From positions 1 through 64,000 of the forward strand of contig JAIUPL010000021.1 in assembly GCA_020160935.1 (NCBI GenBank): a stretch of 64,000 bases of DNA. Reading direction: 5' to 3'. The stretch is from Bacteroidota bacterium (lineage in GTDB: Bacteria > Bacteroidota > Bacteroidia > Chitinophagales > Saprospiraceae). The translations under genes and the position numbers were made by a program. Shown here one piece after another: positions 34,486 through 42,698 of this stretch. The notes beneath the pieces were generated by a model. That model was given only the letters and a program-made list of their open reading frames with translations, was not told the DNA's origin and did no database searches. The first letter of the stretch is position 1. Each line of letters opens with the position of its first letter.

Positions 34486-36123
34486 TCATGAGAGGTATTT
34501 CCCCACGATCGGCATACGTCGGCCCATACCAAATCCTTTGCTGCTCACGCGGAGAACAGGGGCGGCCTGTTCTCGTTTGAATTCATTGATATTGACCATT
34601 CGCAGCACGCGCCGCACCAGTGCTTCGTCGAATCCCATCGCAATCAGTTCGAGCGGGCCTTGCCGACACTCGATATACTGATACAGCAAGGGATCGAGCA
34701 CTTCATAGGGAGGCAGGCTGTCGGTATCTTTCTGACCGGGTCGCAGTTCGGCGCTAGGCGGCTTGACAATGCTGTTTGAGGGAATGACTTCGGCGTCTTT
34801 GTTGAGGTAGGCGGCCAATTCGTACACCTCCGTTTTGTACACATCTCCCAGCACGGAAATACCACCGCACATATCGCCATAAAGCGTACCGTATCCCACC
34901 GACATTTCGCTTTTGTTCGTCGTATTGAGCAGGATATTGCCAAATTTATTGCTCATCGCCATAAGCAAGGTTCCACGCACACGTGCCTGAATGTTTTCTT
35001 CCGTAACGTTGAATGCCAGCCCCTCGAATTGCGATTTCAGGGCCGTTTCAAATGCCTCGTACATCGGGCGGATAGCGACAATATCGTATTGAATACCCAG
35101 ATTTTCAGCCAGTTGGCGGGCGTCATTTACCGAATGGTCGCTGCTAAACTGACTGGGCATCAGCAGCACCCGAACATTTTCAGCCCCCAGTGCTTTGGCT
35201 GCCAGCACAGCCGTCACCGCCGAATCGATACCGCCGGAAAGACCAAGAATGGCCTTCTGAAAGCCCAGTTTTCGGAAATAATCGCGGATTCCAACCACCA
35301 GCGCATCGTGTATCAGTTGCACTTTATGTTTGGGTTGTTCCGCCGTTTTCCCACCTTTCAGCACGTCATCCAGATCATACACCCGAAGGCATTCTTCGAA
35401 ATACGGCATCTCATCAAATACCTTACCATCGGGCGACATGACAATGCTTCCACCGTCGAAAACAATATCTGTTTGTGCGCCCGTGTGGTTGGTATAAAAC
35501 ATCGGAATGCCATAACGCTCCACATTGGCGCGTACTACCTGAATGCGCATGGCCGCATGTGCATAATCAAAAGGTGATGCACTCAAATTCAGCACAAAAT
35601 CGGGTTGGTAGGGCATCATTTCATCCAGCGGACATACCACATACAGCGGGTTTTCATTGCCTACATTCCAGATATCTTCACAAATTGACAAGGCGATTTT
35701 TTTCCCCTTGAATGTTATGGGTTTAAATTCCGTAGCAGGTTCAAAGTAGCGGTATTCATCAAAAATGTCGTAAGTAGGAAGCAGGGCTTTGTGCTGCACC
35801 CCGATGATGGCGCCTTCCGATAGGAAATAAGCGGAATTGTACAAGTCTTTGCCGGCCCGAACCGGATTGCGGGAAGGGGCGCCTACCACGATACCAATGC
35901 CATGGCTCACTTCCCGGAGTGCGTCCACCGAGGCCTGCGAGCGTCGGATAAAATCGTCGAATTCCAAAAAATCACGTGGTGGATAGCCGCAAACGGCCAA
36001 TTCACCGAAGCAGATCAGGTCGGCCCCTTGTTCTTTGGCCGATGTTACAGCAGCCAGCATTTTGGCCAGGTTTCCTTCAAAATTGCCAATGTGGTAGTCT
36101 AATTGGGCAAGAGCAATACGCAT
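34486..36123 (-). CDS. nadE: Glutamine-dependent NAD+ synthetase
   Basis: 545 residues. The N-terminal nitrilase domain supplies ammonia from glutamine: FGELAVCGYPPRDFLEF (Glu), HKALLPTYDIFDEYRYF (Lys) and ALSICEDIWN (Cys). The C-terminal synthetase domain has the PP-loop ILGLSGGIDSAVTAVLAAKAL, then TTNKSEMSVGYGTLYGDMCGG. It makes NAD from nicotinate adenine dinucleotide. The length suits the shorter two-domain NadE. Spaced 46 bases from rimO on the same strand. Confidence 0.95.
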   Translation of the reverse strand: MRIALAQLDYHIGNFEGNLAKMLAAVTSAKEQGADLICFGELAVCGYPPRDFLEFDDFIRRSQASVDALREVSHGIGIVVGAPSRNPVRAGKDLYNSAYFLSEGAIIGVQHKALLPTYDIFDEYRYFEPATEFKPITFKGKKIALSICEDIWNVGNENPLYVVCPLDEMMPYQPDFVLNLSASPFDYAHAAMRIQVVRANVERYGIPMFYTNHTGAQTDIVFDGGSIVMSPDGKVFDEMPYFEECLRVYDLDDVLKGGKTAEQPKHKVQLIHDALVVGIRDYFRKLGFQKAILGLSGGIDSAVTAVLAAKALGAENVRVLLMPSQFSSDHSVNDARQLAENLGIQYDIVAIRPMYEAFETALKSQFEGLAFNVTEENIQARVRGTLLMAMSNKFGNILLNTTNKSEMSVGYGTLYGDMCGGISVLGDVYKTEVYELAAYLNKDAEVIPSNSIVKPPSAELRPGQKDTDSLPPYEVLDPLLYQYIECRQGPLELIAMGFDEALVRRVLRMVNINEFKREQAAPVLRVSSKGFGMGRRMPIVGKYLS

Positions 36124-36169
36124 GGTTGCTTGTAATCTTATGAAATGACAGGCCGTAAGGCCATAAAAT

Positions 36170-37486
36170 TTATTCCTTCACAACCTCACCGTACAGGTCG
36201 AATTCTTCGGCGCCAGTGATCCTGATATTGGCAAAATCGCCGAGTCGGATATAATTTCCCTTGGCAGGCACCAGCACCTCATTGTCTACATCAGGCGAGT
36301 CGGCTTCGGTGCGGCCAATGTAGTATTTGCCTTCTTTCCGATCAAACAGGGTGCGGAAAACCTGACCGATTTTAGCCTCATTTTTCTGATAGGAAATTTC
36401 CTGTTGGAGGTCCATCAGTCGCTGGGCGCGCTCGGCCTTGACTTCTGCTGGAATATCGTCGGGAAGTTCGTAGGCTCGTGTACTTTCTTCATGAGAGTAT
36501 TGGAAAACACCCACGCGTTCGAATTGCTGCTGCTGTACAAAATCGAGCAGTTCTTCAAAAGCCTCTTCCGTTTCGCCCGGATGGCCGACGAGAAAGGTAG
36601 TGCGAAGTGCGATGCCGGGTACCTTTTCTCTGATTTTTGCAATCAATTCTTCCGTTTCGGCACGTGTAATATGTCGGCGCATGGTATCAAGCACTGTATC
36701 GCTGGCATGCTGGAGCGGAATATCGAGATAATTGCAGATTTCTTTGCGCTCGGCCATCACATCCAGCACTTCCAGGGGGAATTTACTCGGGTAAGCGTAA
36801 TGCAAACGAATCCATTCGATGCCTTCTACATCGGCGAGTGCATGCAGCAGCCGGGGAAGTTCTCTGGTTTTGTAGATATCCAGGCCGTAATAGGTAAGTT
36901 CCTGGGCAATGAGCAGCAATTCTTTTACTCCACGCCGCGCCAGATTTTTGGCCTCCATGACAAGTTCTTCTATGGGTCGACTCACGTGTTTGCCACGCAT
37001 GAGCGGAATAGCGCAAAACGAGCAGGTACGGTTGCAGCCTTCCGAAATTTTCAGATAGGCATAGTGTGGCAGCGTGGTAATTTGCCTTTCTCCGAGCAGT
37101 TCGTATTTGTAGTCGGCATTCATTTTTTCCAGCAGCGCTGGCATTTCCAGCGTTCCGAAAAAAGCGTCTACTTCGGGAATTTCCGCTTCCAGATTGTCTT
37201 TGTAACGCTGTGACAAACAACCGGTTACATACAGTTTGTCGATACCGCCAGCCTGTTTGATGTTGGCATATTGTACAATGGTATCGATGCTTTCCTGCTT
37301 GGCTAGATCGATAAAACCGCAGGTATTGATCACTACAATATTGGCATCCTCCCGGTCGCTGTCGTGCGCCACATCAAAATCATTACCCCGCAACTGGGTA
37401 ATCAGGTTTTCGCTGTCCACCAGATTTTTGGAACAACCGAGCGTGATGACATTCACTTTGTCTTTTCGTATAGACTTCGTCTTCAT
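36170..37486 (-). CDS. rimO: Ribosomal protein S12 methylthiotransferase
   Basis: 438 residues, a radical-SAM methylthiotransferase. The UPF0004 domain (VNVITLGCSKNLVDSENL, INTCGFIDLAKQESID, VTGCLSQRY) carries three cluster cysteines. The radical-SAM core has CNRTCSFCAIPLMRGKHVSRP, and a C-terminal TRAM domain ends RITGAEEFDLYGEVV. It modifies an Asp of S12 using SAM. ATG 37486 gives the usual MKTKSIRKDKVNV start; an in-frame start at 37525 adds 13 unlikely residues. Divergent from the DinB-like gene. Confidence 0.94.
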   Translation of the reverse strand: MKTKSIRKDKVNVITLGCSKNLVDSENLITQLRGNDFDVAHDSDREDANIVVINTCGFIDLAKQESIDTIVQYANIKQAGGIDKLYVTGCLSQRYKDNLEAEIPEVDAFFGTLEMPALLEKMNADYKYELLGERQITTLPHYAYLKISEGCNRTCSFCAIPLMRGKHVSRPIEELVMEAKNLARRGVKELLLIAQELTYYGLDIYKTRELPRLLHALADVEGIEWIRLHYAYPSKFPLEVLDVMAERKEICNYLDIPLQHASDTVLDTMRRHITRAETEELIAKIREKVPGIALRTTFLVGHPGETEEAFEELLDFVQQQQFERVGVFQYSHEESTRAYELPDDIPAEVKAERAQRLMDLQQEISYQKNEAKIGQVFRTLFDRKEGKYYIGRTEADSPDVDNEVLVPAKGNYIRLGDFANIRITGAEEFDLYGEVVKE

Positions 37487-37581
37487 ATTCTCTTGAAAGG
37501 CCCCGGTTAAGGAAAGGGCCATCATGTCTTTGCTGAAAAATGCAAAGGTCGCTCATTTTGGTAAATTTTTCCAGGCACGCT

Positions 37582-37612
37582 TTTGGTACCCTGAATAACG
37601 ACACTACCTTTG
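37582..37612 (+). promoter_or_regulatory. Full -33/-7 promoter: TTTG, 19-base spacer, TACCTTTG
   Basis: TTTG (37582-37585) and TACCTTTG (37605-37612) match both Bacteroidota elements at the usual spacing. Only 6 bases separate the box from the ATG at 37619, which predicts a leaderless or near-leaderless mRNA. Confidence 0.7.
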
Positions 37613-37618
37613 CGCCCT

Positions 37619-38179
37619 ATGACACAAACCACGCTACTAGAACACCTGGAAAAGGAACTCCGGTACTGCCTTGATATCGTTCGCAACCAAATTGCCACCC
37701 AGAATACGGCCGTTTTGCAGGCACGCACAAGCCCCGAACACTGGAATGCGCTGGAATGTTTTGCGCACCTGAACGCTTACCTGGAGCGTTACATTCCACG
37801 TATGGAACTTTCCATCCACAAAGCCAAGGCGCGGGAATGGAAGACGGTAGACGATGTGAATTACAGCGGCGCTGGCAAGAGGTTTATCAAACACGCAGAT
37901 CCTGAAAACCGGAAGGCGTACAAATCACCCAAATATTACAATTTCTGGCAAAAAGACGTTGGTATTGCCGCATTGAAAGGCTTTACCATCAATACGGAAC
38001 GACTGCTCCGGGTGATTCAGGCGGCTAAAGAAGTGAACCTCAACAAGGCAAAAGTGGGTCGCGGCAAATCAGGATTTTTCAGCCTTTCCCTAGGGAATAC
38101 ACTCGAATGGCAGGTATTGCACATCCAACGACACATCCATCAAATTCAGGCACAAATCGTGCAACTGCAAAACCATTGA
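37619..38179 (+). CDS. DinB-superfamily protein
   Basis: 186 residues forming a four-helix-bundle DinB/DUF664-like protein: LLEHLEKELRYCLDIVRNQ, TSPEHWNALECFAHLNAYLERYIPRM (His of the metal site), and the C-terminal LGNTLEWQVLHIQRHIHQIQAQI with the usual HxxRHxxQ pattern. Members may use bacillithiol-type thiols or bind metal; the exact role is unknown. The start at MTQTTLL fits the promoter 6 bases upstream. A small hairpin with a U run follows the stop. Confidence 0.85.
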   Translation: MTQTTLLEHLEKELRYCLDIVRNQIATQNTAVLQARTSPEHWNALECFAHLNAYLERYIPRMELSIHKAKAREWKTVDDVNYSGAGKRFIKHADPENRKAYKSPKYYNFWQKDVGIAALKGFTINTERLLRVIQAAKEVNLNKAKVGRGKSGFFSLSLGNTLEWQVLHIQRHIHQIQAQIVQLQNH

Positions 38180-38200
38180 AAATTTTTTTTTCATTTTTTT
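38177..38200 (+). terminator. Short hairpin with U run after the DinB-like gene
   Basis: TGAAAA (38177-38182) can pair with TTTTCA (38188-38193), followed by seven T. The stem is weak, but the position just after the stop codon fits a terminator separating this gene from the aromatic operon. Confidence 0.45.
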
Positions 38201-38211
38201 GGGCTTCGGAC

Positions 38212-38242
38212 TTGCAGCATTCAATTCTACCTCTTACGTTTG
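38212..38242 (+). promoter_or_regulatory. Promoter of the Phe/Tyr leader and pheA operon
   Basis: TTG (38212-38214) as -33 element, a 20-base spacer, then the exact -7 box TACGTTTG (38235-38242). Predicted transcription starts near 38247, about 23 bases before the leader ATG. Confidence 0.75.
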
Positions 38243-38269
38243 CAGCGTAACAGTACAACAGTACACCGC

Positions 38270-38362
38270 ATGAGCAACAGCCGCGCATTTTATTTTGGTT
38301 TCTTTTTTTACTATTTCTTTTTTGGAAAAAGGAAAAGGAACTACCTGTGCGTGTCAGTATAA
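38270..38362 (+). CDS. Phe/Tyr-rich leader peptide of the aromatic operon attenuator
   Basis: A 30-codon ORF, ATG to TAA. Residues 7-18 read FYFGFFFYYFFF: eight Phe and three Tyr in twelve positions, with another Tyr at residue 25. The N-terminal MSNSRA and C-terminal KRKRNYLCVSV parts are ordinary. It lies between an exact -7 box promoter and a perfect intrinsic terminator, directly before the Phe/Tyr biosynthesis operon. By analogy to the pheL/trpL mechanism, its translation rate reports charged tRNA-Phe and tRNA-Tyr: stalling at the run would favour the antiterminator, and smooth reading the terminator. The peptide itself probably has no other function. It was found by reading; it is far below usual gene-calling length limits. 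Confidence 0.88.
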   Translation: MSNSRAFYFGFFFYYFFFGKRKRNYLCVSV

Positions 38363-38398
38363 ATAACAAACTGAATATCAACAGACAAGGGAGTTCCT
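38336..38398 (+). promoter_or_regulatory. Antiterminator pairing of the pheA attenuator
   Basis: AGGAACT (38336-38342) is a perfect complement of AGTTCCT (38392-38398) in the 5' arm of the terminator. After one mismatch, CC (38344-38345) pairs with GG (38389-38390). The 5' strand begins 12 bases after the last codon of the main aromatic run. A ribosome stalled in that run leaves part or all of it free, depending on the codon, whereas one at the leader stop (38360-38362) would cover or abut it. This alternative fold would prevent the terminator. Confidence 0.7.
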
Positions 38399-38423
38399 GA
38401 ACGACAGGAACTCCCTTTTTTTT
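38387..38423 (+). terminator. Attenuator terminator before pheA
   Basis: A perfect 13-bp stem AAGGGAGTTCCTG (38387-38399) / CAGGAACTCCCTT (38405-38417) with loop AACGA. The T run spans 38416-38423, so the last two stem bases are part of it. It starts 24 bases after the leader stop and ends 18 bases before the pheA ATG, so any transcript of the operon must pass it. Confidence 0.92.
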
Positions 38424-38441
38424 GGCCTACAAACTGCAACA

Positions 38442-39338
38442 ATGTCCGACTCAGCCATGCCGTCAACGACGGCCACAACACAAAAACTGACACCCGAGCC
38501 CGCCATACCGGGCCAGCGAATTGCCATTCAGGGCGTGCGTGGTGCTTTTCACGAAATTGCAGCCCGTCATTTTTTCGGTGAGCAGATAGAAGTAATCCCC
38601 GCTTTGTCGTTTCCAATTTTATTTGATAAAACTGCCGATGCGGCGCAAACCGATGCGGCGATTCTGGCTATAGAAAACAGCATTGCAGGAAGCATCCTGG
38701 GCAACTACAAATTGCTTGAAAACAGCAACCTGGTTGTCGTGGGTGAAGTGTATTTGCGCATACAACAGAATTTGCTGGCGCTTCCAGGTGTATCCATCGA
38801 TCAAATCCGCGAAGTGCACTCTCATCCGATGGCCCTGGCACAATGTGCCGAATTTTTTAAACAATACCCGCGTATTCGCCTCGTCGAATCGGAAGATACC
38901 GCCGAAAGTGCAGCCCGTATCGTTCGGCATCGCGCCATTCATATCGGCGCAATAGCCAGCACATTGGCAGCCAATATTTACGGTTTGAATGTGCTTGCCC
39001 CTGCTATTGAAACGGTACCGGAAAATTTTACCCGCTTCCTCGCTGTACGGCGCAAACATGATGCCGAGCCTGTGCAGCATGCCGACAAGGCCTCCGTTTG
39101 TTTCAGTGCAGGCCACCAGCCCGGAAGCCTGGCCCTCGTGCTCACCTTGCTGGCCACCGAAGGCGCCAACCTGACCAAAATACAGTCGGCACCACTCCTG
39201 GGACGCCCCTGGGAGTATCGATTTTTTGTCGATTTCACGGCAATTCCCGACAGAATTCCGGAAGTACTTCAACTACTCGAACAAAGTACCACCGATTTAC
39301 AGGTATTAGGTGTCTACCGGGAAGGAGAACAATACTAG
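38442..39338 (+). CDS. pheA: Prephenate dehydratase with ACT domain
   Basis: 298 residues. After a ~25-residue leader-like N-terminus, the PDT domain begins RIAIQGVRGAFHEIAARHFF, with AAILAIENSIAGSILGNYKLL and the catalytic Thr-Arg-Phe motif ENFTRFLAV. The C-terminal ACT domain (PGSLALVLTLLATEGANLTK, then IQSAP) normally senses Phe. It lacks a chorismate mutase domain; that activity is supplied by the fourth gene of the operon. The usual ESRP sequence of the ACT site reads QSAP here, so feedback may be altered. It is the first gene of the attenuator-controlled operon. Confidence 0.94.
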   Translation: MSDSAMPSTTATTQKLTPEPAIPGQRIAIQGVRGAFHEIAARHFFGEQIEVIPALSFPILFDKTADAAQTDAAILAIENSIAGSILGNYKLLENSNLVVVGEVYLRIQQNLLALPGVSIDQIREVHSHPMALAQCAEFFKQYPRIRLVESEDTAESAARIVRHRAIHIGAIASTLAANIYGLNVLAPAIETVPENFTRFLAVRRKHDAEPVQHADKASVCFSAGHQPGSLALVLTLLATEGANLTKIQSAPLLGRPWEYRFFVDFTAIPDRIPEVLQLLEQSTTDLQVLGVYREGEQY

Positions 39339-39381
39339 TAGAAACCCTGATTTCTGACACCCTGCAAATGATGAATAAGTC

Positions 39382-40545
39382 ATGATACAACCTGCCAAAC
39401 GCCTCGATACCGTCAACGAATACTACTTCGCAGGCAAACTGCGCGAAATTGCTCAAATGCAAAAGGAAGGCAAACCGGTGCTCAACCTCGGCATCGGAAG
39501 CCCTGACCAGCCGCCCCACCCTGCCGTGCTGGAAGCACTGCAAAACGGCGCTGCCCAACCCAAAGCACACGGCTACCAATCTTACACCGGTATTCCGGCA
39601 TTGAGAGAGGCCTGGGCAGCCTGGTATTCGCAGTTCTATGGTGTTGCCTTAAATCCTGACAATCAAATACTTCCGTTGATTGGCTCCAAAGAAGGCATCG
39701 TGCATGTGGCGATGGCATTTCTGGAGCCCGGCGATGTAGCACTGGTTCCGAATCCCGGTTATCCGGCCTACTCTGCGGCTACCCAACTGGCAGGTGCGTC
39801 TGTGCAGTTATATGACCTGAGTGAGTCGTCGGGCCGGTTGCCGGATTTGAAACAACTGGAAAGCACAGACCTCAGCCAGGTGAAACTCATGTGGGTCAAC
39901 TACCCCCACATGCCTACGGGCGAGCCGGGTTCAGCGGATATATTTCAAATGCTGGTGGATTTTGGAAAAAAACACAACATCCTGATTGTCAATGATAATC
40001 CCTACAGTTTTATCCTGAATGAACATCCTCGTAGCATTCTGGCAGCCCATGGAGCGGAAGATATTGCGCTGGAACTCAATTCCCTTTCCAAATCGCACAA
40101 TATGGCCGGCTGGCGCGTAGGCATGGTGGCCGGCCACCCCGAATACCTGAAATCGGTGCTTCGATTCAAAAGCAATATGGATTCCGGGCAGTTTCAACCG
40201 GTTCAACTGGCGGCAGTACAGGCACTACATTTACCGGCAGCATGGTATCAGTCGCTGAACGATATGTATCGCGAGCGGCAAAAAGTGGCCTTCCGGATTT
40301 TGGAAAGCCTGGATTGCGTGTTCAATCCTCAACAGCAGGGCATGTTCGTTTGGGCAAAAATTCCGGATCATTATGCCGATGGGTACGCTTTAAGCGATGA
40401 ATTGCTGTATGAACGACATGTATTTCTGACGCCAGGCGGAATTTTTGGTTCCAATGGCAACCGTTTTGTACGCATATCCTTGTGCAGTGATGTTGCTACC
40501 CTTCAAACTGCTCTCCATCAAATTCAAAACGCCCTCTCTGTATGA
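39382..40545 (+). CDS. Class I/II aminotransferase of the Phe/Tyr operon
   Basis: 387 residues, fold-type I PLP enzyme: LNLGIGSPDQPPHPAVLEAL, YTGIPALREAWAAWY, LIGSKEGIVHVAMAF, NYPHMPTGEPGS (aromatic/Asn region), NDNPYSFIL and the PLP-lysine motif LNSLSKSHNMAGWRVGM. From context it most likely transaminates phenylpyruvate and 4-hydroxyphenylpyruvate (or prephenate) to the amino acids. Sequence alone does not prove specificity: it also resembles LL-diaminopimelate aminotransferase-like enzymes. It starts 43 bases after pheA and overlaps tyrA by four bases (ATGA). Confidence 0.88.
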   Translation: MIQPAKRLDTVNEYYFAGKLREIAQMQKEGKPVLNLGIGSPDQPPHPAVLEALQNGAAQPKAHGYQSYTGIPALREAWAAWYSQFYGVALNPDNQILPLIGSKEGIVHVAMAFLEPGDVALVPNPGYPAYSAATQLAGASVQLYDLSESSGRLPDLKQLESTDLSQVKLMWVNYPHMPTGEPGSADIFQMLVDFGKKHNILIVNDNPYSFILNEHPRSILAAHGAEDIALELNSLSKSHNMAGWRVGMVAGHPEYLKSVLRFKSNMDSGQFQPVQLAAVQALHLPAAWYQSLNDMYRERQKVAFRILESLDCVFNPQQQGMFVWAKIPDHYADGYALSDELLYERHVFLTPGGIFGSNGNRFVRISLCSDVATLQTALHQIQNALSV

Positions 40546-41393
40546 CCATCACGATAATCGGGCCCGGTTTGATCGGCGGTTCGCTCGCAATGGGCCTACG
40601 GGAAAATGGTTTTGCCAGCCGACTGATCGGCGTCGACAACAAACCAGAAAATGCACAAAAGGCGCTGGAATTGGGACTGGTGGATGAAGTTCTTCCACTT
40701 CAGGAAGCCGTTGCTGCCAGTCGCATGATTGTCGTTGCAACGCCGGTGGACAGCCTGACCGCATTGATTCCTCAGGTACTTGATCTGGTGGATGCTCAAA
40801 AAGTTGTGCTGGATGTTGGCTCTACCAAAATACCGGTGCTGGAAGCCGTCGAGCACCACCCCAACAGGGCGCGTTTTGTGGCTACCCACCCTATGGCAGG
40901 TACGGAATATTCTGGCCCGGGTGCTGCTATTAGAGGACTGTTCGACGGAAAATGTTGCGTTTTCAGTGATGTAGAAAAAAGCGACGCGGAGGCCGTTTAC
41001 CTCTGCCGAAGCATGTATGAATCCCTGGGGATGCACATAAATTTTCTGGAAGGCGCTGCACACGACCTGCACGTGGCATATGTGAGCCATATTTCTCACA
41101 TTGCATCTTTTGCGCTGGCATTGACCGTTCTGGAAAAAGAGAAAAACGAAGACCGCATTTTTGAACTTGCAAGTGGTGGTTTTAACAGTACCGTTCGTCT
41201 GGCAAAAAGCAGCCCGGCCACCTGGGTGCCTATTTTCAGGCAGAACCGCGACAATGTGCTGGACGTACTGGACGAATTTATCAATACCATTAGTCGTTTT
41301 CGGACGCTTCTGATAAAAAAAGACTTCGATACGTTTGGTAACCTGATTCAGCAAGCCAATGATATCCGACGAATAATAGACCCCAAAACCTGA
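40542..41393 (+). CDS. tyrA: Prephenate dehydrogenase
   Basis: 283 residues. The NAD(P)-binding glycine motif ITIIGPGLIGGSLAMGL opens the protein. DVGSTKIPVLEAV and the catalytic THPMAGTEYSGPGAA segment follow, and the helical C-terminal domain contains HDLHVAYVSHISHIASFALA and GGFNSTVRLAKSSPATW. It makes 4-hydroxyphenylpyruvate, the Tyr precursor, from prephenate. No ACT domain is appended, so regulation may rest on the operon's attenuator. Translationally coupled to the aminotransferase gene. Confidence 0.94.
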   Translation: MTITIIGPGLIGGSLAMGLRENGFASRLIGVDNKPENAQKALELGLVDEVLPLQEAVAASRMIVVATPVDSLTALIPQVLDLVDAQKVVLDVGSTKIPVLEAVEHHPNRARFVATHPMAGTEYSGPGAAIRGLFDGKCCVFSDVEKSDAEAVYLCRSMYESLGMHINFLEGAAHDLHVAYVSHISHIASFALALTVLEKEKNEDRIFELASGGFNSTVRLAKSSPATWVPIFRQNRDNVLDVLDEFINTISRFRTLLIKKDFDTFGNLIQQANDIRRIIDPKT

Positions 41394-41431
41394 CGAATTG
41401 CTCATTTCTCACTATCTCATAATTGTTTGCC

Positions 41432-42502
41432 ATGTTCACGAAAAAAAATAACCGCCCCTTCCTGATTGCCGGCCCCTGCTCGGCAGAGACGGAAGAACAA
41501 GTAATTACAACCGCCCGGGGATTGAAAGACCTGGGTATCGACCTGTTTCGCTCAGGAGTGTGGAAGCCCCGTACGCGTCCAGGCGCATTTGAAGGCAATG
41601 GCGCTCAGGCACTCCCCTGGCTGCGACTGGTAAAACAGGAAACCGGAATGAAAACCACCATCGAGGTGGCTACCGGTAATCAGGTGTACGAAGCACTCAA
41701 GCACGGCGTAGACGTACTCTGGGTAGGCGCTCGCAGCACTGTGAATCCTTTTTCCGTACAGGAAATTGCAGATGCCCTGAAAGGCGTGGATGTGCCTGTA
41801 CTGGTGAAAAACCCTGTTAACCCCGACCTTGACCTTTGGGTAGGTGCCATCGAACGCATTAGAAATGCTGGCGTTACAAATATTGGCGCCATTCACCGCG
41901 GTTTTTCTGCTTATGCCAAATCAAAATTTCGCAATGCGCCGTACTGGGAAATTCCGATCGAATTGCGTCGCAGAATGCCGGAATTGCCCCTGATTTGCGA
42001 CAATTCGCACATCTGTGGCAACCGCGAAGACCTGCTCGAAGTAGCCCAGCAAGCGCTTGACCTCAACTACGACGGCCTCATGACGGAAGTACACCCGACA
42101 CCGGATGCCGCCTGGAGCGATGCCAAGCAGCAAATTACGCCGTTTACTTATGCCGAACTGGTGGCCAGCCTGATTGTACGTCGGGAAACTACCGATAATG
42201 CCGAGTTTCTGGAAAACATTGAAAACCTGCGCCACAAAATTGACGAAATCGACCTGGAATTGCTCAACCTGCTTTCCCGTCGTATGCGCGTAGCGGAAGA
42301 CATCGGTCGCTACAAACTCCGCAACAACATCTCCATCCTGCAGTCGGTGCGCTGGAACGAAATCCTGGAAAGAGGTTTTGCACAAGGCCGGCAGCGTGGT
42401 TTGAACGACGAGTTTATTGAAAAATTCCTTTCTGCGGTACACAACGAAAGTATTGCACACCAGCAGACAGTGATGCATCCGGCAGTTGAAAAGGAGGCAT
42501 AA
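41432..42502 (+). CDS. Bifunctional DAHP synthase / chorismate mutase
   Basis: 356 residues. The N-terminal ~255 residues are a type I DAHP synthase barrel (FLIAGPCSAETEEQV, LFRSGVWKPRTRPGAFEG, VGARSTVNPFSVQEIA, PVLVKNPVNPDLDLWVGAIER, IGAIHRGF, LPLICDNSHICGNRE, DGLMTEVHPTPDAAWSD). The C-terminal ~90 residues are an AroQ chorismate mutase (NLRHKIDEIDLELLNLLSRRM, AEDIGRYKLRNNISILQSVRW). It performs the first shikimate step and the branch-point step to prephenate. ATG 41432 is preferred to an upstream in-frame TTG. Last gene of the operon; no strong terminator follows (only a 7-bp palindrome at 42578-42598). Confidence 0.94.
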   Translation: MFTKKNNRPFLIAGPCSAETEEQVITTARGLKDLGIDLFRSGVWKPRTRPGAFEGNGAQALPWLRLVKQETGMKTTIEVATGNQVYEALKHGVDVLWVGARSTVNPFSVQEIADALKGVDVPVLVKNPVNPDLDLWVGAIERIRNAGVTNIGAIHRGFSAYAKSKFRNAPYWEIPIELRRRMPELPLICDNSHICGNREDLLEVAQQALDLNYDGLMTEVHPTPDAAWSDAKQQITPFTYAELVASLIVRRETTDNAEFLENIENLRHKIDEIDLELLNLLSRRMRVAEDIGRYKLRNNISILQSVRWNEILERGFAQGRQRGLNDEFIEKFLSAVHNESIAHQQTVMHPAVEKEA

Positions 42503-42698
42503 GGTTTTTATTTCTGTGTTTCTTTGGATTGTTTGTTCAACGTCCGTTGGGCGGGCAATCCAGAGAACTTTATCTTTTACCAATCCCTTGTATTGGTATG
42601 CTGCTCGATCAAACGAAAAGAAAGTGGGTAAAACCGCGCGGTTTGTTGCCGAAACAGGTATTCATGGTTAAATAAAAAATCTTCCAGTGGAGCATGCA

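Noticed and set aside
42503-42698. Strong terminator after the aromatic operon
   Set aside because: Only a 7-bp palindrome (TACCAAT / ATTGGTA, 42578-42598) without a U run is present, too weak to call with confidence.
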